From the NCBI GenBank assembly GCA_015099395.1, contig AP024096.1, positions 6,365,485 through 6,429,484 of the forward strand: 64,000 bases of DNA. Reading direction: 5' to 3'. Under the pieces are notes generated by a model. It searched no databases and was not told the origin of the DNA. It saw only the letters and a program-made list of their open reading frames with translations. The stretch comes from Ktedonobacteria bacterium brp13 (GTDB lineage: Bacteria > Chloroflexota > Ktedonobacteria > Ktedonobacterales > Ktedonobacteraceae). Position 1 is the stretch's first letter. The number at the start of each line of letters is the position of its first letter. This document shows, one piece after another, positions 47,722 through 54,772 of the stretch. The position numbers were made by a program, and so were the translations under genes.

Positions 47722-47943
47722 CTAAACCCCAGAAACCGCCCTTGAGTAAGTAACCTTAATGCCATTCACAAAGCAAACGACACTTTTTGCACCACTTTCA
47801 CCCGCAAGAAAAAACGCCCCAGAAACCGCAGCCTCATCAGTACCCTCATACATCACATAATCATCAGCAACAACCAGGCAATAAGACACAGGCAACCTAT
47901 TCACTGATAGCACCTGTCTGTCTTGCTGAAATTTCCCATCCAT
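47722..47943 (-). CDS. Small orphan protein A (73 aa), paralogue of the next
   Basis: Shares with the neighbouring 71-aa protein the pattern LVVADxxVxYEGxDEA...ARxVxCFVNGxxxxxSRAV. Soluble, probably beta-rich (alternating hydrophobic strands), no known family. AAGGAGCTGG precedes the ATG. The pair arose by tandem duplication, diverged and are oriented the same way, behind the XRE-controlled divergent promoter. Confidence 0.65.
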   Translation of the reverse strand: MDGKFQQDRQVLSVNRLPVSYCLVVADDYVMYEGTDEAAVSGAFFLAGESGAKSVVCFVNGIKVTYSRAVSGV

Positions 47944-47979
47944 AAACCAGCTCCTTCAAAACTAGCATTTATTCCAACC

Positions 47980-48195
47980 CTATAAAACTGCTCTTGAAAA
48001 GATCAACGGTTTACCATTCACAAAACAAGTAACACGCCTGGCCCCATTCTTACCAACTCTCAGAGATGTATACCACCACTGTGCCTCATCTTCGCCTTCA
48101 TACACAACCCTACCATCAGCAACGACCAGGTAACGCGAGAGAGAAGGGCGGCAGGTAGTCATTTGCTGATCACCCGATAACTCACCGGTATTCAT
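47980..48195 (-). CDS. Small orphan protein B (71 aa), paralogue of A
   Basis: Starts at the ATG 48195 with GGAGGGGCTT upstream (a TTG at 48207 would overlap the SD). Contains YLVVADGRVVYEGEDEAQ and RRVTCFVNGKPLIFSRAV. Adjacent to the double operator and therefore probably repressed or autoregulated together with the XRE gene. Function unknown. Confidence 0.65.
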   Translation of the reverse strand: MNTGELSGDQQMTTCRPSLSRYLVVADGRVVYEGEDEAQWWYTSLRVGKNGARRVTCFVNGKPLIFSRAVL

Positions 48196-48224
48196 AAGCC
48201 CCTCCAAGTACCGATATCACATAT

Positions 48225-48260
48225 GTATCAATATTTTGATAGTATCATTACTTTGATACT
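48225..48260. promoter_or_regulatory. Double palindromic operator between small genes and XRE regulator
   Basis: Two adjoining palindromes: TATCAA-TATT-TTGATA (48226-48241) and AGTATCA-TTACTT-TGATACT (48241-48260). All four half-sites share TATCA(A). This is the arrangement expected for an XRE/Cro-like repressor acting on the divergent promoters. Confidence 0.75.
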
Positions 48261-48316
48261 GCCGTCAATCTATTGAGTCTGTTACAATCGACTCATTATA
48301 GGTAGAGGCGCACATC

Positions 48317-48544
48317 ATGATTAGACTAAGGGTAAAAGAAGTAGCTGAAGAAAAAGGCATGAGCATGAGAAAGCTTGTCACTACCGCAAATATTGCCTAT
48401 AACACCCTCAGGACCATATACCGAGATCCCTATCGAGAAGTATCTACTGCCACACTCAATAAATTAGCAAAAGCCCTCGACGTACCTGCTACCATGCTGA
48501 TAGAAGAAGCCACCCAACCACAGATAGAAGACAACGAAAACTAG
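48317..48544 (+). CDS. XRE/Cro-family HTH regulator (75 aa)
   Basis: A single helix-turn-helix of the Cro/CI type: RVKEVAEEKGMSMRKLVTTANIAYNTLRTIYRD, then ATLNKLAKALDVPATMLIEE. The protein is nearly all DNA-binding domain. Its divergent promoter holds two TATCAA palindromes, so it is probably an autoregulated repressor of the element. AGAGGCGCAC precedes the ATG. Confidence 0.88.
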   Translation: MIRLRVKEVAEEKGMSMRKLVTTANIAYNTLRTIYRDPYREVSTATLNKLAKALDVPATMLIEEATQPQIEDNEN

Positions 48545-48876
48545 AAATATCCGACTGTTAAGCTCCCCTAACCCGGAACAACTGCACGACGCATGAGACC
48601 CCTTCTAAAGCCAATCAAGACAGCAAAGGGACTTAAAATCCCCTGAGTTGAAGTAGTTCAATGGCTTGGCATACTCATAAGCAGCCAAAGATTAGAATGA
48701 TTATCGTAAAAAAATAACACATCATGAGCCACTGACCAGTTATAACAATCGGCAAACACCACATACGCATTTGTTTCGCTTGACAATCTCGTGCAACTCA
48801 AGTACATTAAAAGCTCATCCAAAAAATACGATTTGCTCCTCTATAACGCCAGGACAAGGAAAGCAGGTTAAAGAGA
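48545..48876. other. 332-base gap inside the element
   Basis: No coding frame is supported. Contains GGGACTTAAAATCCC (near 48629-48644), resembling a tRNA-Leu(TAA) anticodon arm, but no complete tRNA can be folded around it. Probably promoter and 5' region of the repeat-bearing membrane gene. Confidence 0.35.
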
Positions 48877-49221
48877 ATGTATCAACCACAAGGTCAAGGA
48901 CAGCCACCGTTTCAAGGACAGCCACCATTTCAAGGACAGCCACCGTTTCAAGGACAGCCACCATTTCAAGGACAGCCACCGTTTCAAGGACAGCCATCGT
49001 TTCAAGGACAGCCACCATTTCATGGGCCATATTATCCACAACCACCTCAACAAAGCAAGGCAAAATCCTATGCAATACTCTCCTTGATATTCTTTTTGGT
49101 CGGAGTTGCCTTTCATATTCTTGCACTCATTCCATTTATTGGTATTTTATTTGGGTTGATTGGGTTTATTTCTGATATCGTTGCCTTTGTTTTTTTAATT
49201 ATGGTCATCAGCTCGTTATAA
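48877..49221 (+). CDS. Proline/glutamine repeat membrane protein (114 aa)
   Basis: N-terminal tandem hexapeptides QPPFQG repeated about seven times, then YYPQPPQQSKAK and two membrane helices (SYAILSLIFFLVGVAFHILA and GILFGLIGFISDIVAFVFLIMV). Resembles small DUF4190-like membrane proteins with Pro/Gln tails. GGTTAAAGAGA lies before the ATG. Function unknown. Cargo of the integrated element. Confidence 0.75.
   Translation: MYQPQGQGQPPFQGQPPFQGQPPFQGQPPFQGQPPFQGQPSFQGQPPFHGPYYPQPPQQSKAKSYAILSLIFFLVGVAFHILALIPFIGILFGLIGFISDIVAFVFLIMVISSL
48891..49021 (+). repeat. 18-bp tandem coding repeats
   Basis: About seven nearly perfect copies of an 18-bp unit (CAAGGACAGCCACCATTT and CGTTT variants) encode the QPPFQG repeats. 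Expected to vary in copy number by slippage without frameshift. Confidence 0.9.
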
Positions 49222-49281
49222 GATCACAAAGGAGAGAGCGGTCCCTCCTCTTTTTCATTCTACGCCAAAAGCCCCTAATAA

Positions 49282-49314
49282 AGGCAAAAGTGAGGGCAAA
49301 ACTGAGAGCAAAAC
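49282..49314 (+). repeat. Right arm-type-like repeats GAGNGCAAAAC (x3)
   Basis: AAGGCAAAAG (49281-49290), GAGGGCAAAAC (49292-49302) and GAGAGCAAAAC (49304-49314), 12-base period, matching the cluster inside the left end. Confidence 0.6.
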
Positions 49315-49427
49315 CACCTAACGCAAATTGATAAGTCTAGACAAAATTAGACAAGAAAAACCAGTGAGCCAGCATAAAAAGGCCGTCGAGATAGATAGCA
49401 AGCCATTCAAAAATAGCCCAGTCAATA

Positions 49428-49454
49428 GTTCAAATCCTCTCACCCCGACCAACA
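49428..49454 (+). repeat. attR core (27-bp direct repeat)
   Basis: Exact copy of the tRNA-Pro 3' end from GTTCAAATCC to ACCAACA. The rest of the tRNA is absent here. Confidence 0.9.
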
Positions 49455-49456
49455 GA

Positions 49457-49500
49457 CGAGGTAGGAAGTCTTTTCGTGAACGAAAAGGCTTCCTACCTCG
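49457..49500 (+). terminator. Native terminator of tRNA-Pro, displaced by the element
   Basis: 20-bp arms (49457-49476 and 49481-49500; one GU pair) with a 4-base loop, directly after attR. Its spacing from attR equals that expected for a tRNA terminator before integration. Confidence 0.8.
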
Positions 49501-49544
49501 CTTTATATGTCCTCTCACCTCTTCCACTAAATTCGGCATATCTC

Positions 49545-50090
49545 CTACAGGCGAACCTTGAGGTATATGTCCTTTACCGATAGTGACACATCAAGGCTTG
49601 CTAACTCAAGCGTATCATCTTCCTGAGTATAGATGCACACTTCCCATTTAGCTGGCCCTGTACGATGGTGATGTTCTACCATGCGCTTACGTGAGTCCAC
49701 AAGTAAAATTTCTTGCATAGTGGGATGTTGCTGGTATGCGTGTAGCTTTTCACCGCGATCTATTCTTTCTGAGCCAGGTGAAATCACTTCGACAACTAAC
49801 GTTGGAGACTCCATCTCTTTGCGTATCCAATCTGCTAGATCACACGAAACGGATACATCGGGGTAATAACAGCGGTTTTCGGAGAGCTGTACAATCGCAT
49901 CAGATCCATATACATTACATTCACGCTCAATGAGACCATTACCTACGATACGAGCAATGTTTGCTTCAATCTGAGCATGTGCGAGGGAACCACCGGTCAT
50001 CATACGAATATCACCATCAATGTATTCGTATTTGTGATCAGGAAACGTCTCGATGAACTTCCAATAATCTTCTAAAGTATATTTACTCAC
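49545..50090 (-). CDS. Uma2 family endonuclease-like protein
   Basis: 181 aa from a GTG start (GGTGGATACC upstream). Uma2/DUF820 restriction-endonuclease fold: YEYIDGDIRMMTGGSLAHAQIEANI, YYPDVSVSCD (active-site Asp), LVVEVISPGSERIDRGEKLHAYQQHP (Glu...Lys). Such genes are abundant in Chloroflexota and cyanobacteria; their biological role is not known. It lies immediately outside the integrated element. Confidence 0.88.
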   Translation of the reverse strand: MSKYTLEDYWKFIETFPDHKYEYIDGDIRMMTGGSLAHAQIEANIARIVGNGLIERECNVYGSDAIVQLSENRCYYPDVSVSCDLADWIRKEMESPTLVVEVISPGSERIDRGEKLHAYQQHPTMQEILLVDSRKRMVEHHHRTGPAKWEVCIYTQEDDTLELASLDVSLSVKDIYLKVRL

Positions 50091-50303
50091 TGGTATCCAC
50101 CCACTTTCTATCGTCTTCCTAATCGCTCTGATGTATCATTTATCGTAATTATAAGCTTGCTTTTTACTATTGCCTTTGGTCATGTCTGCTGGTCTGGTTA
50201 CGTACCCGGTATCTGAAGGCCGTTTCGTCGTTATTCCCTATAGACTTTTGAGGTTAGATCTGTTAAAATTTTGTGTAATAACTAACCTTATGCGTTAAGA
50301 TGC

Positions 50304-50378
50304 TAAGATCTTATTCCGAAACCCAACGCGACTGGCGTCGCTAGTGCTCGCACACGCAGGTTTTCGGATAAGTAGTAA
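50304..50378 (-). repeat. Dispersed structured repeat, copy 2 of 4
   Basis: 75 bp, inverted relative to the copies at 59986 and 61700. The outer ends pair (TTATTCCGAAACC with GGTTTTCGGATAA), with inner hairpins GCGAC-TGGC-GTCGC and GTGC-TC-GCAC. In the second hairpin the loop differs from the other copies but the GTGC/GCAC stem is kept. Lies just before the T-box leader. Confidence 0.88.
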
Positions 50379-50381
50379 AGG

Positions 50382-50730
50382 CGATGATGGGGAGAGTAGG
50401 CGGGTAGGCGACGTACAGGGAGAGAGGATCACCGATTGTAAGTCCTCTTATGGCGCTAGACGTTGAAGTTCACCCTTGAGCTGGCTGTTGAAGTGCGCGT
50501 GGCTTTCGATATGGAGACATATCTGGTAAGTCAGTCTGTGCTACGTTAGATAGCCCCGGATCGTCTCCGTTATAGGACGAACCAAGTGGAATCCAGTACT
50601 GATAGACTGCGCTGTACATGCTGACGCGTTTGGCATACTGCAAGGATCAGGTACTGCATTCAAAACGGGTGGTACCACGGAGCTTGCTATACCGACAACT
50701 TCGTCCCAGTTGACGAATGTCGGTTTTTTT
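50382..50730 (+). promoter_or_regulatory. T-box leader (phenylalanine specifier) with terminator
   Basis: Stem I begins near GATGATGGGGAGAGTAGG. The specifier loop reads GTTGAAG-TTC-ACCCTTGAGC, giving specifier codon TTC (50469-50471, Phe). The T-box core is GGGTGGTACCACGG at 50667-50680, followed by CGTCCC. The terminator stem is ACCGACA (50691-50697) with TGTCGGT (50718-50724) plus inner CTTCGTC/GACGAA, then a T-run. Uncharged tRNA-Phe would stabilise the antiterminator and switch on pheST. The base after UGG is U, fitting a tRNA with discriminator A. The 5' end of the leader is approximate. Confidence 0.88.
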
Positions 50731-50746
50731 ATGTTTTGGAGGTGTT

Positions 50747-51793
50747 ATGGTTGATCAACTCGAACAGTTGCTCACGCAGCTTGAGACCTTACGGACACAT
50801 GCGGTTGAGGAACTGAGCCCGATTAATACGTCGGCCGAACTCGATGAGTGGGATACACGCTATCTTGGTCGTAATCGTGGCGAACTGAAGAATCTGTCGT
50901 CGGTGATGCCGAAGTTGTCAAAAGAGGATCGTCCGGTCGTTGGACAGAAAATTAATGCGGTGAAGGCTGTGCTGGAGCGCCAGCTGAAGGAGAAGCGTGA
51001 GGAACTCAAAGCGCGCGAGCTGATGCTGGCTCTGGAGCGAGAGCGCATCGACGTGACGTTGCCTGGTCGTACGATACCGGCAGGTCGTGTGCATCCGATT
51101 TCGCGCGCAATTGCTGAGGTCTCGAATATCTTCCTCAAGATGGGTTTCAGTGTTTTACAGGGATACGAAGTAGAAGACGATTACCATAATTTCCAGGCTC
51201 TCAATATTCCTGTCGATCATCCTGCACGTGATATGCAGGATACCTTCTGGGTTGAGCCGGGACAGATCCTGTTGCGCACGCAGACCTCGCCGATGCAGAT
51301 TCGTACGATGGAGCAGAGCCAGCCGCCTGTGCGTGTCATCGTTCCGGGCAAGGTGTATCGTAACGAGGATATTGATGCGACCCATGAGGCGGTCTTCCAT
51401 CAGATCGAAGGATTGCTTATTGATGAGCATTGCACGATGGCCGATCTCAAGGGTTGTCTGGAGCGCTTTGCCCATGAGATGTTCGGTCCTGATCGCCGTC
51501 TGCGTTTCCGTAGTAGCTACTTCCCCTTCACAGAACCGAGCGCCGAGGTAGATATTAGCTGTGGACTCTGTAATGGGAAGGGCTGCCGCTCCTGTAAGTA
51601 TAGCGGCTGGCTTGAGGTTCTGGGCTCCGGTATGGTGCATCCTAAAGTGTTACGCAAAGTCGGCTATGATCCAGAAAAGTATCGTGGTTTCGCGTTCGGT
51701 ATCGGTGTGGAACGTATCGCTATGTTGAAGTACGACGTGGGTGAGATTCGTCTCTTCTCCGGCAACGATCTGCGCTTCTTGCGCCAGTTATAA
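50747..51793 (+). CDS. pheS: Phenylalanine-tRNA ligase alpha subunit
   Basis: 348 aa from the ATG at 50747 with GGAGGTGTT upstream. N-terminal coiled coil, then the class II aaRS core: HPISRAIAEVSNIFLKMGFSV (motif 1 region), QDTFWVEPGQILLRTQTSPMQIRTM, VYRNEDIDATHEAVFHQIEGL (motif 2), and GFAFGIGVERIAMLKY (motif 3). An additional CGLCNGKGCRSCKYSG cysteine group occurs before motif 3, as in many bacterial PheS. Under the T-box. Confidence 0.95.
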   Translation: MVDQLEQLLTQLETLRTHAVEELSPINTSAELDEWDTRYLGRNRGELKNLSSVMPKLSKEDRPVVGQKINAVKAVLERQLKEKREELKARELMLALERERIDVTLPGRTIPAGRVHPISRAIAEVSNIFLKMGFSVLQGYEVEDDYHNFQALNIPVDHPARDMQDTFWVEPGQILLRTQTSPMQIRTMEQSQPPVRVIVPGKVYRNEDIDATHEAVFHQIEGLLIDEHCTMADLKGCLERFAHEMFGPDRRLRFRSSYFPFTEPSAEVDISCGLCNGKGCRSCKYSGWLEVLGSGMVHPKVLRKVGYDPEKYRGFAFGIGVERIAMLKYDVGEIRLFSGNDLRFLRQL

Positions 51794-51825
51794 GTATTGA
51801 GAAGGTTAGAGAAGGAGACGCGACA

Positions 51826-54360
51826 ATGAGAGTTCCTTTGAGCTGGCTCAAGGATTTCGTTGAGATTACGATGACGCCAGAAGAGCTGGCGCATACGTTG
51901 ACGATGGCAGGCATGGAAGTCGAGATGATCGACTATATCGGCCAGACCTGGGGCGATCGCGTGATTACGGCACAGATCGATTACCTGGAGAAGGTCGAAG
52001 GCTCCGATCACCTCAACTATACAAAAATTAATACTGGCAGCGATCAGATTAACGTAATCTGTGGTGCCCCCAATATCAAGCAGGGCGATAAGGTTCCACT
52101 GGCGTTGCCAGGCGCACAGCTTGGAGATGTTACGATCAGTGAGACGCGTAAGTTTGGCTATGTCTCGCAGGGGATGCTCTGTTCACCGCGTGAACTGGGG
52201 ATGGGTAATGACCATGAGGGCATCTATCTTTTAGAGCCCGATACCGCGCTGGGTCGGCCACTATCAGAGTTGGTTGGCGATGTTGTGTTTGACTTCGCGA
52301 TTAAAGCGCATCGTGGTGATCTGCATTCAATCATTGGTATTGCTCGTGAGGTTGCAGCTTTGACGAAGCAGCCGCTACGTCTACCAGAGCCGACCTTCAG
52401 CGAGCAAGGGACACCGGTGCAAGATCTCGTGCAGGTGACAGTTGAGGATAGCGAGCTCTGCCCGCGCTATACGGCACGTGTGGTGAGCGATATTGAGGTT
52501 GGTCCTTCACCGCGTTGGATGCAGCGTCGGTTGCTCGCGGCTGGTCTGCGCTCGATTAATAACGTGGTCGATATCACCAATTATGTGCTGCTAGAGTATG
52601 GTCAGCCGCTGCATAGCTTTGACTATGACCGGGTACCAGAGCATCATATCATTGTGCGCCATGCTCACGAGGGTGAGATCATGACTACCCTCGATGATGT
52701 GATGCGCAAGCTGACACCTGAGATGCTGCTGATCACTGATCCCACCGGTCCCACAGCGATTGCTGGTGTGATGGGTGGCGCGGTCAGCGAGGTGAGCGAC
52801 CAGACGCATACGGTTCTACTGGAGTCGGCCAACTTCAAAGCCGGCAGTGTGCGTAGTACATCGACAGTACTGGGTCTGCGGACCGATGCGTCTAGCCATT
52901 TCGAGAAGAATCTGACACCTGAACTGACGATAGAGGGAACGAATCGCGCTGCGCACCTGTTGTCAGCACTGGCTGGCGGTAAGGTTCATCCTGGTATTGT
53001 AGATATCTATCCACGACCCGTGCAGCCGCGAGTCCTGACGTTCTCTATAGAGAGTGTTGAGTGGCTGGCAGGGATGACGGTGACGCAGGATGAGGTAGTT
53101 GAGGCTCTGCGTTCTTTGCAGTTTGGTGTTGAGCCTGCTGCTGATCAGCGTACGATGCAGGTCACAGTCCCAACCTTCCGTCAGGATATCGATGAGGCGG
53201 CAGACCTGGTTGAAGAGGTTATTCGTATGCTGGGTTACGATCGTATCCCGAGTACGATTCCAAGTGGACCTCTGCCAGAGCCGACGATTGATCGCTGGTT
53301 CGAGCGTGAGCAGGAACTGCGTACTCTGCTGGTCGGTACTGGCCTCAACGAGGTGGTCTCGTATCCGTTGACCAGTCGTGCACGCATGGTGAATGTACTG
53401 GCTCACATCGATGAGGCGTCGGCGCATGTCTTACTGCAAGCGACGATCGCTTCGGGTCCACAGGAAAGAGCTCTGGATGCCGCCGCTACCGCCGTTGAGA
53501 AGACGGATACCCAGTATGATCCACTGTCGTTGCCCGCAGTGACCCTGGCCAATCCATTGAGCGCCGATCTCGAAGTCCTCCGTGTAACGCTGCTCAGTAA
53601 TCTGCTGGAGTTGGTGCAGGAGAACAGCAAGCGTATCCGCGCTGGCTTGCGCCTCTTTGAGATTGGTCGCCGTTATCTGCCCACCGGGAAAGGGAAATTG
53701 CCTGATGAGCGCCGTACGGTTGGTCTTGCTCTGAGTGGTCCTACCGCCAGTTCCTGGCTACCGGAGCTGTCGCGACCGATGGATTTTTATGATCTGCGTG
53801 GTGTCGTTGAGAACATGCTGGACAGTCTACGGATCCGTACATATCGCTTTGTCCCAACTCAACATCCGACGTTCCATCCAGGTCGCTGCGCGCAGCTTGA
53901 ATTGGCGTATGTGACGGAAGATGGGACCGAGAGCTATCATCCTGTGGGTGTACTGGGCGAGGTGCATCCGCTGGTACAGCAGCGCTACGATCTGCCTCAT
54001 CGCGTCTATCTGTGTGAATTAGACATGGAGACGCTCTTCTCCGCTGTTCCTACGCGCCTTGCGTATCGCACGATCTCACGGCAGCAAGAACTGATTCGTG
54101 ACCTGGCCCTGATTGTAGATGCTGGCGTCGCTGCGCAGGATATCCAGGATGATATCGTGCGGCATGGTGGTGAGTTGTTGCGCTCAGTGAGCCTGTTTGA
54201 TGTGTATACAGGAGATCCTATTCCAGCAGGGAAAAAGAATCTCTCGTATACCCTTGTCTATCAGGCCGCTGATCGCACATTGAAGGATATCGAGGCCAAC
54301 AATCTGCAAGAGAGCATCATTCGTGTCCTGCATGAAGACTTCGGAGCGACCTTGCGTTAA
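51826..54360 (+). CDS. pheT: Phenylalanine-tRNA ligase beta subunit
   Basis: 844 aa. N-terminal EMAP/tRNA-binding domain (LEKVEGSDHLNYTKINTG, ICGAPNI), B3/B4 editing domain (IGIAREVAALTKQPL), B5 and class II-like fold, and C-terminal ferredoxin-fold anticodon-binding domain (ISRQQELIRDLALIVDAGVAAQDI ... YTLVYQAADRTLKDIEANN). GAAGGAGACG before the ATG, 32 bases after pheS. A hairpin terminator at 54407 closes the operon. Confidence 0.96.
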   Translation: MRVPLSWLKDFVEITMTPEELAHTLTMAGMEVEMIDYIGQTWGDRVITAQIDYLEKVEGSDHLNYTKINTGSDQINVICGAPNIKQGDKVPLALPGAQLGDVTISETRKFGYVSQGMLCSPRELGMGNDHEGIYLLEPDTALGRPLSELVGDVVFDFAIKAHRGDLHSIIGIAREVAALTKQPLRLPEPTFSEQGTPVQDLVQVTVEDSELCPRYTARVVSDIEVGPSPRWMQRRLLAAGLRSINNVVDITNYVLLEYGQPLHSFDYDRVPEHHIIVRHAHEGEIMTTLDDVMRKLTPEMLLITDPTGPTAIAGVMGGAVSEVSDQTHTVLLESANFKAGSVRSTSTVLGLRTDASSHFEKNLTPELTIEGTNRAAHLLSALAGGKVHPGIVDIYPRPVQPRVLTFSIESVEWLAGMTVTQDEVVEALRSLQFGVEPAADQRTMQVTVPTFRQDIDEAADLVEEVIRMLGYDRIPSTIPSGPLPEPTIDRWFEREQELRTLLVGTGLNEVVSYPLTSRARMVNVLAHIDEASAHVLLQATIASGPQERALDAAATAVEKTDTQYDPLSLPAVTLANPLSADLEVLRVTLLSNLLELVQENSKRIRAGLRLFEIGRRYLPTGKGKLPDERRTVGLALSGPTASSWLPELSRPMDFYDLRGVVENMLDSLRIRTYRFVPTQHPTFHPGRCAQLELAYVTEDGTESYHPVGVLGEVHPLVQQRYDLPHRVYLCELDMETLFSAVPTRLAYRTISRQQELIRDLALIVDAGVAAQDIQDDIVRHGGELLRSVSLFDVYTGDPIPAGKKNLSYTLVYQAADRTLKDIEANNLQESIIRVLHEDFGATLR

Positions 54361-54406
54361 TAGCTCGCTGCCAAAGCTATAGTGCTGCATATATACAAAG
54401 AAGACG

Positions 54407-54434
54407 GGAGCGACGTATGTCGCTCCTGTTTTTT
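54407..54434 (+). terminator. Intrinsic terminator of pheST
   Basis: GGAGCGAC-GTAT-GTCGCTCC (54407-54426) followed by TTTTTT. The 338 bases from here to the next gene show no other clear signal. Confidence 0.93.
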
Positions 54435-54772
54435 GTCCTGGTCATCTTCTCCCTTATAATAGTCTGCCTGCTCTTTATCCTTATCCACTCTCAGTATAGG
54501 GGAATGAGCCAAATGTCCTGTAATCTCTGCCTAATAACGTATTTTTCTGTAGAGTATGGCATCATTAATAAGTAAGTTTGACGGAGGTGCGTGACTAATT
54601 TATCAATACAACGTTTAAGCAATGGAGATCTATATGTTATTACTTTGTAGTGTATCTGTGTTATTTTTTATAACAAGTGGGAATCGTGTGGGAGTGGCTA
54701 TTTTTAATGCGTATATGGCAGTAATAGGCAGCGGAATAAGTCGATATATAAGTATTTTCTGAGAAGAGACTA

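Larger units (their letters stand above)
45606..49454 (+). mobile_element. Small integrated element in tRNA-Pro (3.85 kb)
   Basis: A 27-bp exact direct repeat of the tRNA-Pro 3' end plus 3 bases beyond CCA (45606-45632 and 49428-49454) bounds a segment with a tyrosine integrase remnant, an XRE regulator and orphan small proteins. The integrase lies on the minus strand 1.3-1.9 kb from the left end, and GAGNGCAAAAC-type repeats lie inside both ends. The original tRNA terminator is now outside the right end. The integrase lacks its N-terminal part, so the element looks immobile unless helped in trans. No replication or transfer genes are present. Confidence 0.85.

Noticed and set aside
48629..48660. 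tRNA-Leu(TAA)-like anticodon arm (GGGACTTAAAATCCC)
   Set aside because: No acceptor, D-arm or T-arm can be folded around it; more likely coincidence or a very short relic.
48771..49175. Ser/Thr-rich protein in the alternate frame of the QPPFQG gene
   Set aside because: The overlapping frame at 48877 has an SD, membrane helices and regular hexapeptides; the other frame is a repeat shadow.
45606..49454. Toxin-antitoxin pair in the element
   Set aside because: An XRE regulator and small proteins are present, but no recognisable toxin motif and the small pair are paralogues of each other.
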